Assembly: GCA_910585065.1 (NCBI GenBank)
Contig: CAJUCG010000117.1
Coordinates: 1 to 10,240, forward strand
Reading direction: 5' to 3'
Origin: an uncultured Lachnospiraceae bacterium
GTDB taxonomy: Bacteria > Bacillota > Clostridia > Lachnospirales > Lachnospiraceae
DNA length: 10,240 nt
Positions 1-6,187 of the stretch are shown here, piece by piece. Made by a program: the position numbers and the translations under genes. How positions within the stretch are numbered: position 1 is the first letter of the stretch; each line of letters begins with the position of its first letter. Below the pieces are notes generated by a model, which worked only from the letters and a program-made list of their open reading frames with translations, made no database searches and was not told the origin of the DNA.

Positions 1-984
1 CAAATCTTCATCCTCCTCAGAGAGTGCCGCGCCAAGCAGCAGTTCTCTTGGAATATAGGGCGTTCCCGCATAGTACTGTTTAATAAAATCCGCCATGATA
101 TCCGCGCGCTCTTCATTTTTTACCCCGGTCAAATAAAAATGTTCCCTGCCAAGCATCTTGCCATCACGGATAAAAAATACTTGCACCACCGCCTCATCCT
201 CCGCTGTTGCAAAAGCGATCACATCGCGGTCACTCCCCGCTATATCGCTTGCTTTCTGCTGCTGAGAAAGCTTCTTTACGCTGTTTAACAGATCGCGGTA
301 TTCCGCCGCTTTTTCAAACTCCAAATTCTCTGATGCCGTCATCATGGCAGCAGTCAACTTCTTTGTTAGTATGGCGTAATTGCCCCCCAAAAATTCAAGG
401 ATCTCATCGATGCTTTTTTTGTACTCTTCTGTTGATACGCTGCCCTGGCAGGGTGCTTTGCACTGTCCAATATGATGATAGAGGCAGGGACGCTCCGCCT
501 CCTTTTGCCCGGTTAACTGCCTGCTGCAATTTCGATACTGATAGGTCTTGCGCAGAAGTTCAAGCGTTTCCTTAACCGCGTAGCCACTTGTATACGGTCC
601 AAAATACTTCGCCTTATCCTTCTTTTGTTTGTGCGCATAGAGTACGCGCGGAAACATTTCATCGACGGTCACTTTGATGTACGGATAACTCTTGTCATCC
701 TTTAACATCGTATTATATTTCGGGCGATGTTCTTTTATCAGATTGCACTCTAGGACAAGTGCCTCCATCTCCGAGTCCACAACGATGTATTCAAAATATG
801 CAATATTAGCGACCATCTGCTGGATCTTTGGCGATTTGCCGCGACTGCTCTGAAAATATTGGCGCACACGATTTTTCAGGCTAACTGCCTTTCCGACATA
901 AATGATTGCATCATGTGCGTCATGCATAAGATAGACACCGGGCTTTGCCGGCAGTTTCTTTAATTCCTCTTCCAGATCAAACAT
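1..984 (-). CDS. uvrC: UvrABC excinuclease subunit C, N-terminal 328 residues (runs off left edge)
   Basis: UvrC makes the two incisions flanking a DNA lesion after UvrA/UvrB recognition, in the cytoplasm. The translation starts MFDLEEELKKLPAKPGVYLM. A GIY-YIG nuclease domain covers about residues 14-95, with GVY at 16-18, YVG at 29-31 and the expected catalytic Glu at 74 in the EMEALVLE stretch. A cysteine set (C153, C167, C175, C179) matches the spacing of the UvrC cluster reported to bind iron-sulfur. A UVR motif, the UvrB-interaction segment, covers about 205-239. Typical UvrC is around 600 residues, so the RNase H-like endonuclease and HhH domains lie outside the window. The ATG at 984 has a purine-rich GGAAGGGAG site six bases upstream. 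No promoter is evident between it and the terminator-like hairpin at 1031-1089, so read-through from ftsH is possible. The reading frame is open to position 1. Confidence 0.96.
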   Translation of the reverse strand, partial: MFDLEEELKKLPAKPGVYLMHDAHDAIIYVGKAVSLKNRVRQYFQSSRGKSPKIQQMVANIAYFEYIVVDSEMEALVLECNLIKEHRPKYNTMLKDDKSYPYIKVTVDEMFPRVLYAHKQKKDKAKYFGPYTSGYAVKETLELLRKTYQYRNCSRQLTGQKEAERPCLYHHIGQCKAPCQGSVSTEEYKKSIDEILEFLGGNYAILTKKLTAAMMTASENLEFEKAAEYRDLLNSVKKLSQQQKASDIAGSDRDVIAFATAEDEAVVQVFFIRDGKMLGREHFYLTGVKNEERADIMADFIKQYYAGTPYIPRELLLGAALSEEDEDL

Positions 985-1002
985 AAATTTCTCCCTTCCC
1001 AC

Positions 1003-1025
1003 CGGACAAAACCTTCTTTTGTCCG
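1003..1025 (-). promoter_or_regulatory. Perfect hairpin immediately upstream of the uvrC ribosome binding site
   Basis: A 9-base perfect inverted repeat (CGGACAAAA / TTTTGTCCG) flanks a 5-base loop. It ends only a few bases before the GGAAGGGAG ribosome binding site of uvrC. It has no U-tract on the uvrC-sense strand, so it is not a standard terminator in that direction. It could be an mRNA stabiliser, a translation-modulating hairpin, or a partner in alternative folding with the upstream GGACAAAA copies (on the plus strand TTTTGTCC at 1060-1067 and 1086-1093). The structure is directly visible; any role is inference. Confidence 0.5.
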
Positions 1026-1030
1026 CCGCC

Positions 1031-1089
1031 AAAAAAGACCAGCGGGCAAAATGCATCGCTTTTGTCCGCCTTCGCCCGTCGGTCTTTTT
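1031..1089 (-). terminator. Probable intrinsic terminator of ftsH (ahead of uvrC)
   Basis: Read on the minus strand, AAAAAGACCGACGGGC pairs with GCCCGCTGGTCTTTTT. This gives a stem of about 16 bases with one mismatch and one G-U pair, followed by a run of six T. The 26-base loop contains a second, weaker inverted pair. It begins 11 bases after the ftsH stop codon and precedes uvrC, so it would terminate or attenuate transcription from ftsH. Its long, imperfect structure makes partial read-through into uvrC plausible. Confidence 0.65.
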
Positions 1090-1099
1090 GTCCTTTTTC

Positions 1100-3019
1100 T
1101 TATCCTTCTTCCTCCCTGCTTTCCTCTTTCGTCCCCGCTGCCTCGCGGTAAATCTGCATAAATTCCTTGCCGCTTATTGTTTCCTTCTCAATCAGGAAAG
1201 CCGCCAGTTTATCGAGCGGTTCACGGTTTTCAGCCAAAAGTTCCCGTGCCTTCTCATGACTTACACGCAAAAGTTCCATCACCTCATGATCGATCTCCGC
1301 TGCCGTTTCATCCGCACATTTTAAAACCGGTCTGCCATCTAAGTAGCGGTCTTCAATTGACTCCAGACCCATCAGTCCAAATTTTTCCGACATTCCATAC
1401 TGCGTTACCATCGCCCGCGCAATCGAAGTTGCCTTCTCAATATCATTTGACGCGCCCGTTGTCACTGAACCGAACACCAGTTCTTCAGCGGCACGCCCTG
1501 CAAGCAGCGTAGTCAGCCTCGCCAAAAGTTCTTCTTTGCTCATCAGGTATTTTTCTTCCTCCGGCACCTGCATCACATAGCCTAAAGTTCCCATAGTGCG
1601 CGGTACAATAGTGATTTTTTGCACTGGCTCCGCTTTCTTTTCCAGTGCTGTAACCAGCGCGTGCCCAATCTCATGGTACGCCACAATCCTTTTCTCCTCC
1701 GTGCCTAAGATGCGATCTTTTTTCTCCTTGCCCGCAACCACAACCTCCACGGACTCAAAGAGATCTTCCTGCGTCACTACTGTCCTTCCCTCTTTCACTG
1801 CAAGAATCGCGGCCTCGTTGATCATATTGGCTAAATCGGAGCCGACCACGCCGGATGTTGCAAGCGCGATTGCCTCCAAATCCACCGAATCATGCATCAG
1901 CACGTTTTTCGCGTGAACTTTTAAAATCTCAAGCCTTCCTTTTAAATCCGGCTTATCCACAATAATGCGCCGGTCAAAACGCCCCGGGCGCAGCAGTGCC
2001 TTATCAAGCACTTCCGGGCGGTTAGTCGCCGCCAAGATCACAATTCCCTTTGACGTGTCAAACCCGTCCATCTCCGAGAGAAGCTGATTTAAGGTCTGCT
2101 CGCGCTCGTCGTTGCCATAGTGGGAATCGCGGCTCTTTCCGATCGCGTCAATCTCATCAATAAACACAATACACGGAGCCTGGCTCTGTGCCTGCTTAAA
2201 CAGATCGCGCACGCGGGACGCGCCCACGCCGACAAACATCTCCACAAAATCTGATCCGGAAAGGGAGAAAAACGGCACTTTCGCTTCCCCCGCCACCGCC
2301 TTTGCAAGCAGAGTCTTTCCTGTTCCCGGAGGTCCTACAAGCAGCGCGCCCTTTGGCAGCTTTGCCCCGATGCGGGTATACTTACCCGGATTATGCAAAA
2401 AATCAACCAACTCTGTAACGGATTCTTTCGCCTCATCCTGCCCCGCCACATCCTTGAATGTAACGCCAGTTTCCTTCTCGACATAGACTTTCGCATTGCT
2501 CTTTCCCACGCTCCCCATCATCCCGCCATTTTTCGTCAACATACGGAACAACAGAATCATTACCACATAAATCAATACAAACGGCAGCACATAGGAAAGA
2601 ATAATATCGAGGATCGTGACTGTCTTGTCCGTGTAGGTCGCCGCATATTTGATCCCTGCTTCCTCGCAGCGCTGCTGCAATCCCGTATCATACGGAAAAT
2701 ATCCGGTGTAATATGTGATATTGCTATTGTAATCGACACTTGCCGTCACCGGTGTGAGTACAATGCGCTCCTTGTCCGGCTGCACCTCGATCGCCGAGAG
2801 TTTTCCCTGTTCTAGCAGATCAATAAACTCGCTGTAGGTGATCTCCCTCAGAGTACTCTGCTCCATCTGTTTGGACATATAGGAAAACGAAAAGACCACA
2901 AACAGTGCCGCGACCAGACAAAAAATCCAGCTAAAGCGGTTATTTCGTCTGCGGTTATTATCCGGTCCTCCCCCTGTATTGTTGTTCGGATTATTTTGGT
3001 TACTATTCTGATTCTCCAT
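1100..3019 (-). CDS. ftsH: ATP-dependent zinc metalloprotease FtsH
   Basis: FtsH is a hexameric membrane-anchored AAA+ protease that degrades misfolded membrane proteins and short-lived regulators. The 639-residue length is normal for the family. In order: an Asn-rich low-complexity N-terminus (1-28), a first membrane segment (about 30-48), an extracytoplasmic domain (about 50-135), and a second membrane segment (about 138-160). The AAA module follows, with Walker A GPPGTGKT at 229-236, pore-loop region FVGVGA at 262-267, Walker B IVFIDEID at 284-291, and second region of homology RPGRFDRR at 344-351. The M41 peptidase domain has HEIGH at 449-453 and probable third zinc ligand D526 in ASNDIEKAT. 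The ATG at 3019 follows AAGGAGA with five bases spacing. HEIGHA replaces the commoner HEAGHA but keeps the HExxH ligands; I recall this form from clostridial FtsH. A near-consensus promoter and repeat-containing leader lie upstream. Confidence 0.98.
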   Translation of the reverse strand: MENQNSNQNNPNNNTGGGPDNNRRRNNRFSWIFCLVAALFVVFSFSYMSKQMEQSTLREITYSEFIDLLEQGKLSAIEVQPDKERIVLTPVTASVDYNSNITYYTGYFPYDTGLQQRCEEAGIKYAATYTDKTVTILDIILSYVLPFVLIYVVMILLFRMLTKNGGMMGSVGKSNAKVYVEKETGVTFKDVAGQDEAKESVTELVDFLHNPGKYTRIGAKLPKGALLVGPPGTGKTLLAKAVAGEAKVPFFSLSGSDFVEMFVGVGASRVRDLFKQAQSQAPCIVFIDEIDAIGKSRDSHYGNDEREQTLNQLLSEMDGFDTSKGIVILAATNRPEVLDKALLRPGRFDRRIIVDKPDLKGRLEILKVHAKNVLMHDSVDLEAIALATSGVVGSDLANMINEAAILAVKEGRTVVTQEDLFESVEVVVAGKEKKDRILGTEEKRIVAYHEIGHALVTALEKKAEPVQKITIVPRTMGTLGYVMQVPEEEKYLMSKEELLARLTTLLAGRAAEELVFGSVTTGASNDIEKATSIARAMVTQYGMSEKFGLMGLESIEDRYLDGRPVLKCADETAAEIDHEVMELLRVSHEKARELLAENREPLDKLAAFLIEKETISGKEFMQIYREAAGTKEESREEEG

Positions 3020-3040
3020 AGGATCTCCTTATATTATAGT

Positions 3041-3107
3041 AAAATTTCCAAAGAAAATTTTATCTCCAAGGAAATTTTTATTTCCAAAGAAATTTTTATC
3101 TCCTGAG
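3041..3107 (-). repeat. 18-base tandem repeats in the ftsH 5' leader
   Basis: Read on the minus strand, three consecutive 18-base units are CTCAGGAGATAAAAATTT (3107-3090), CTTTGGAAATAAAAATTT (3089-3072) and CCTTGGAGATAAAATTTT (3071-3054). A shortened copy CTTTGGAAATTTT (3053-3041) follows, and an A/T-rich partial copy lies upstream at about 3108-3121. The array falls between the predicted ftsH promoter and its ribosome binding site, so it should be transcribed. Two units carry GGAGAT, the same core as the genuine site AAGGAGAT at 3023-3030, but no unit contains a start codon at a usable distance. The function is unknown. Confidence 0.8.
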
Positions 3108-3127
3108 AAATTTTTTTATTTACGAAT

Positions 3128-3156
3128 ATTATAGTCATTTCCCTTCCATAAATCAA
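3128..3156 (-). promoter_or_regulatory. Predicted sigma-A-type promoter of ftsH
   Basis: On the minus strand, TTGATT (3156-3151) is followed after exactly 17 bases by a perfect TATAAT (3133-3128). Transcription would begin near 3121, leaving a leader of roughly 100 bases that contains the 18-base repeats. The spacing and perfect -10 make this the best promoter in the gap. Confidence 0.75.
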
Positions 3157-3206
3157 GCAAATTGACAGCGAATTCACGTAAATTTCATTTTTTCTGCAAA
3201 TAATAC

Positions 3207-3235
3207 TGGATTTTTCTCCTAAGCTGTGGTATGAT
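3207..3235 (+). promoter_or_regulatory. Predicted extended -10 promoter of pyrG
   Basis: TGGTATGAT at 3227-3235 is an extended -10 element (TG, one base, then TATGAT). A poor -35 (TGGATT, 3207-3212) sits 17 bases upstream, as expected where the extended -10 compensates. The start point would be near 3242, giving a leader of about 150 bases. It is divergent from the ftsH promoter, with about 50 bases between the two -35 positions. Confidence 0.55.
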
Positions 3236-3267
3236 AGATCTCGTTTTTATTGGAAACCGTTTTGCGG

Positions 3268-3370
3268 CACTAACAAAGGCGTTAGCGTTTAAGACAGAGT
3301 ATTATCATTCCCATAGAATGATCATTCCCACAGGATGCGGGATGATACCTGTTTTAAATGCTTTTTTTAT
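3268..3370 (+). promoter_or_regulatory. Structured pyrG leader with nested direct and inverted repeats (possible attenuator)
   Basis: The leader holds several possible stems. CTAAC/GTTAG pair at 3270-3285. ATCATTC/GAATGAT form a 7-base perfect stem at 3304-3322. A second copy of ATCATTCCC (3321-3329) pairs with GGGATGAT (3339-3346) with one bulge. ATCATTCCCA occurs twice, at 3304-3313 and 3321-3330, so the two left arms compete for overlapping right arms. GAATGATCATTC at 3316-3327 is a perfect 12-base palindrome. A T-rich stretch (TTTT at 3352-3355, T7 at 3362-3368) follows just before the ribosome binding site, as in an attenuator. Termination control is inference; a protein-binding palindrome is an alternative. 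Confidence 0.45.
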
Positions 3371-3391
3371 TTTTAGGAAGGGGGAAATTTT

Positions 3392-5029
3392 ATGTGTGTA
3401 AAATATGTATTTGTAACGGGTGGTGTAGTTTCCGGACTTGGAAAAGGGATTACCGCCGCCTCACTCGGCAGACTTTTAAAGGCGAGGGGTTACCATGTGA
3501 CAATGCAGAAATTTGACCCGTACATCAATATCGATCCTGGCACGATGAACCCCATTCAGCACGGCGAAGTCTTTGTGACAGACGACGGCGCGGAAACCGA
3601 TCTCGATCTGGGACATTACGAGCGTTTTATTGATGAAAATTTGACTAAACACTCCAATGTCACTGCCGGAAAAATCTACTGGTCAGTTATCCTTGGGGAG
3701 CGGCACGGCGATTTTGGCGGTGGCATCGTACAGGTGATCCCCCATATCACAAACGAGATCAAGGCTCGCTTCTATCGCCCCGGCACAAAAGAACTTGCGG
3801 ACGAAAAGAAACCACATATCGCGATTATTGAGGTTGGCGGCACCGTGGGCGATATTGAGAGCCAGCCATTTTTAGAGGCGATCCGCCAGTTTCGCCGCGA
3901 TGTCGGTCCCGGCAATACCATGCTGATCCATGTCACACTGATTCCCTATCTAAAAGCCTCCGGCGAGATGAAAACTAAACCCACCCAGGCGAGCGTAAAA
4001 GATTTACAGGGGATGGGACTTACTCCCGATCTGATAATGTGCCGCACTGAGCGTCCCCTAGAATCTGGTATCCGAAAAAAAATTGCCCTTTTTTGTAATG
4101 TTTCCGTCTCGCGTGTATTGCAAAATCTGGATGCGGAAACACTCTACGAAATTCCGCTGATGATGGAGGAAGAACACCTTGCCGAGGCAGCCTGCGAATG
4201 CCTGGGACTTACCTGTCCCGCACCAGATCTAGCGGGGTGGGCGGCGATGGTACACAATTTAAAAAATCCCGAAAAAAAAGTGCGCATCGCCCTAGTCGGC
4301 AAGTACACACAGTTACATGATGCCTATATCAGCGTTGTCGAAGCGTTAAAGCACGGAGCTATCGCACACCGCGCAGAACTTAATATCAAGTGGATTTCCG
4401 CGGAGACCGTAACAGAAGAAACTGCGAAATCCCTGCTTTGCGATGTGAGTGGCATTCTTGTGCCCGGCGGATTTGGCGGGCGTGGGATCGAAGGAAAGAT
4501 CTGCGCGATCCAATATGCGCGCGAACATAAAATTCCTTTCCTTGGACTCTGCCTTGGAATGCAGCTTGCCATTGTAGAATTCGCACGCCATGTAATTGGA
4601 TTTGCCGATGCACACAGCGCAGAATTATCCCCGGACACCACACACCCACTGATCCATCTGATGCCCGACCAAAATAATGTAACCGATCTCGGAGGAACAC
4701 TGCGCCTTGGCTCCTACCCCTGCATCCTCGATAAGTCAAGTAAGGCCTATGCTCTCTACGGCAGTGAGAACATCGCCGAACGACATCGCCACCGCTATGA
4801 GGTCAACAATGAATACCGCGAGATTTTAGTAAAAAACGGAATGCTGCTCTCCGGACTCTCCCCTGATGGACGCATTGTTGAAATGATTGAACTTGCCAGA
4901 CATCCATGGTTTCTTGCAACCCAGGCACACCCGGAATTTAAGTCGCGCCCGAACCGCCCTCATCCACTGTTTCAGGGATTTATTGGGGCAGCACTAAAGT
5001 ACTCTCCAACCCCTTCCCCTATATCTTAG
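3392..5029 (+). CDS. pyrG: CTP synthase (glutamine-hydrolysing)
   Basis: CTP synthase aminates UTP to CTP using ATP and glutamine-derived ammonia, the last step of de novo pyrimidine nucleotide synthesis; GTP activates it. The 545-residue protein has the normal two-domain layout. The synthetase domain (about 1-270) carries P-loop GGVVSGLGKG at 10-19, DGAETDLDLGHYERF at 65-79, VQVIPHITNEIK at 113-124, and EVGGTVGDIES at 147-157. The class I glutamine amidotransferase domain (about 298-535) carries PGGFGGRGIEGK at 358-369, nucleophile C387 in GLCLGMQ, and the His/Glu pair H513 and E515 in HPEFKSRP. The ATG at 3392 follows AGGAAGGGGG with suitable spacing. Minor departures from the usual family sequence are G15 in the P-loop and A200 in KTKPTQA, where His is common; the catalytic residues are intact. 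It stands alone and is divergent from ftsH. Confidence 0.98.
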   Translation: MCVKYVFVTGGVVSGLGKGITAASLGRLLKARGYHVTMQKFDPYINIDPGTMNPIQHGEVFVTDDGAETDLDLGHYERFIDENLTKHSNVTAGKIYWSVILGERHGDFGGGIVQVIPHITNEIKARFYRPGTKELADEKKPHIAIIEVGGTVGDIESQPFLEAIRQFRRDVGPGNTMLIHVTLIPYLKASGEMKTKPTQASVKDLQGMGLTPDLIMCRTERPLESGIRKKIALFCNVSVSRVLQNLDAETLYEIPLMMEEEHLAEAACECLGLTCPAPDLAGWAAMVHNLKNPEKKVRIALVGKYTQLHDAYISVVEALKHGAIAHRAELNIKWISAETVTEETAKSLLCDVSGILVPGGFGGRGIEGKICAIQYAREHKIPFLGLCLGMQLAIVEFARHVIGFADAHSAELSPDTTHPLIHLMPDQNNVTDLGGTLRLGSYPCILDKSSKAYALYGSENIAERHRHRYEVNNEYREILVKNGMLLSGLSPDGRIVEMIELARHPWFLATQAHPEFKSRPNRPHPLFQGFIGAALKYSPTPSPIS

Positions 5030-5073
5030 AACAGATTGTCTGCCCTGGCACAGGGAAGAAATAGGGAAATTTT
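5014..5073 (+). terminator. Weak candidate terminator after pyrG
   Basis: The 42-base gap between the convergent pyrG and glycosyltransferase genes contains CCCTG-GCA-CAGGG (5043-5055). An outer imperfect stem (TTCCCCTAT at 5014-5022 with ATAGGGAA at 5061-5068) is followed by a broken T-run. The outer stem overlaps the end of pyrG. No cleaner terminator is visible for either convergent gene, so this is a tentative call. Confidence 0.3.
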
Positions 5074-6106
5074 ACTTTGATTTACTTACAAAATCTTCCA
5101 AAACCGTGCGGTACTGCTCTGCCGCCTCCCGTTCACCCAAGCGTTCATAGCACTGTACCAGCCGGTTTGCGGGGAGACTCCCCCCCATTTTAATATTTAG
5201 CTCAGGCACTGCCTCATAGATCGCATTATAATACCAAAGTGCCGCCTCATAAATTTCTTTTTCGTTTGAAGTTTCCTTTGTAAAATAGTACTCGCCCAAT
5301 TCAAAGCAGATTTCCGAAGGTGCATCTCCCGCCGCCATCGCCTTGACTGCATAGCGGAAAAAAAGATCTGTGTCTTTTAAGAGCTGCCCCGCGCGCACCA
5401 ATACACACAACGCCTGCCTTAAAAGTGCCCTGTCCTCCGTTCTTTCGCACTGCTCCTCAAAGAATGGGATGCTCTTTGCAAAAGCTGCTAAATCACCTGC
5501 AATCAAAAGCTCCCTAGCATACATTTCCGCCATGCGCTTTGAGAGTATTCCTTTTTGGTAAGCCCGCTCAAAAACAGCAAAATCCCTGCTTGCATGAACC
5601 TCTAAAGGCATATGCCTGATGCGGATCTCAGAGTCAAGAATCACCGGAGTAAGGCGCACTGCCTCGTGCAGTGGTTCTTCCCAGACAAATTCGCGCAGCC
5701 TCCGATAAAGTTTCGGGCGCAGTTCCTCGTCGAAATTGTAGGTTGTATTATAGGAGAGCTGATTGGTATAAATCATCTGCACAATCTCCACTCCCAGATC
5801 AAGCTCCTTCTTTAGTTTGATAAATTTCTGCCTCTCGCCTTCCTCTATTATTTCGTCCGCGTCCGCGACATAGATATATTCCATTGTAGCTTTTGAAAAA
5901 GAGTAATTGCGCGCCGCCGAGAAATCATCCACCCACACAAAATCATAGATCTTATTCGTATAAGCTGCTGCAATCTCCTTTGTCCGATCACTTGATCCGG
6001 TATCCACAATCACAATCTCATCTGCAATCCCCAAAAGACTGTTAAGACAGCGCGCCAAAACTTTCTCCTCATTCTTTACGATCATACAGACACTAATACT
6101 TATCAT
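5072..6106 (-). CDS. Family 2 glycosyltransferase with helical C-terminal half (SunS-like type)
   Basis: This is a predicted cytoplasmic GT-A enzyme that transfers a sugar from a nucleotide donor; the substrate cannot be told from sequence. Residues 1-100 show the family 2 pattern: SISVCMIVKNEE at 3-14, IVDTGSSDRT at 33-42, DDFSAARNYS at 60-69, and the metal/nucleotide-binding acidic motif DADE at 82-85. This resembles the group containing SunS and Beta4Glucosyltransferase-like enzymes. Residues about 175-340 are rich in short amphipathic helices and may be TPR-like. The ATG at 6106 is chosen because AAGGAGG (6113-6119) lies six bases upstream. An in-frame TTG at 6127 would put that site inside the coding region and is unlikely. 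The protein is 344 residues with no signal peptide or membrane segment. The gene is separated from the LRR operon by a strong terminator, so it needs its own promoter, which I could not identify confidently. Confidence 0.85.
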   Translation of the reverse strand: MISISVCMIVKNEEKVLARCLNSLLGIADEIVIVDTGSSDRTKEIAAAYTNKIYDFVWVDDFSAARNYSFSKATMEYIYVADADEIIEEGERQKFIKLKKELDLGVEIVQMIYTNQLSYNTTYNFDEELRPKLYRRLREFVWEEPLHEAVRLTPVILDSEIRIRHMPLEVHASRDFAVFERAYQKGILSKRMAEMYARELLIAGDLAAFAKSIPFFEEQCERTEDRALLRQALCVLVRAGQLLKDTDLFFRYAVKAMAAGDAPSEICFELGEYYFTKETSNEKEIYEAALWYYNAIYEAVPELNIKMGGSLPANRLVQCYERLGEREAAEQYRTVLEDFVSKSK

Positions 6107-6112
6107 TATCTT

Positions 6113-6133
6113 CCTCCTTATGTGCAAAGCACA
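6113..6133 (-). promoter_or_regulatory. Ribosome binding site and small hairpin ahead of the glycosyltransferase
   Basis: AAGGAGG at 6119-6113 fixes the ATG at 6106 as the start. Directly upstream, TGTGC-TTT-GCACA (6133-6121 on the minus strand) is a perfect 5-base stem with a 3-base loop ending one base before the site. The ribosome binding site is solid; any regulatory effect of the hairpin is speculative. Confidence 0.6.
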
Positions 6134-6144
6134 TTATCTGTGCA

Positions 6145-6180
6145 GAAAAGCCGGGAAAGGAAATTCCTCCCCGGCTTTTC
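6145..6180 (-). terminator. Intrinsic terminator closing the LRR operon
   Basis: An 11-base perfect inverted repeat (GAAAAGCCGGG / CCCGGCTTTTC) flanks a 14-base loop. On the minus strand the GC-rich stem ends in CTTTTC. It begins seven bases after the stop codon of the last LRR gene, the expected place for a Rho-independent terminator. Because the stem is nearly symmetric with an A/T edge it could act in both directions, but no plus-strand gene enters from the left here. Confidence 0.85.
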
Positions 6181-6187
6181 GTTCATT

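Noticed and set aside
207..575. 122-codon plus-strand open frame
   Set aside because: It is antisense to uvrC, whose minus-strand translation shows clear GIY-YIG, cysteine-cluster and UVR features.
1019..1324. Plus-strand open frame over the ftsH end
   Set aside because: It starts in the terminator region and is antisense to ftsH; its Phe/Leu-rich sequence reflects T-rich DNA, not a real membrane peptide.
2393..2815. 140-codon plus-strand open frame opposite ftsH
   Set aside because: It lies wholly inside the well-supported ftsH gene and encodes no recognisable domain; the same holds for the other opposite-strand frames within ftsH, pyrG and the LRR genes.
3033..3038. TATAAT on the minus strand close to ftsH as its -10
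   Set aside because: A start from it would fall at or beyond the ribosome binding site, leaving no usable leader; 3128-3156 has a better -35, spacing and position.
3162..3167. Perfect TTGACA on the plus strand as the pyrG -35
   Set aside because: No acceptable -10 lies 15-19 bases downstream; the extended -10 at 3227-3235 is too far away to pair with it.
3319..3402. Short open frames in the pyrG leader (for example from ATG 3319 or ATG 3335) as leader peptides
   Set aside because: Neither has a convincing ribosome binding site, and the residues show no regulatory codon run.
6107..6127. TTG at 6127 as the glycosyltransferase start
   Set aside because: It would translate the AAGGAGG ribosome binding site as codons; the ATG at 6106 has ideal spacing and matches where the family homology begins.
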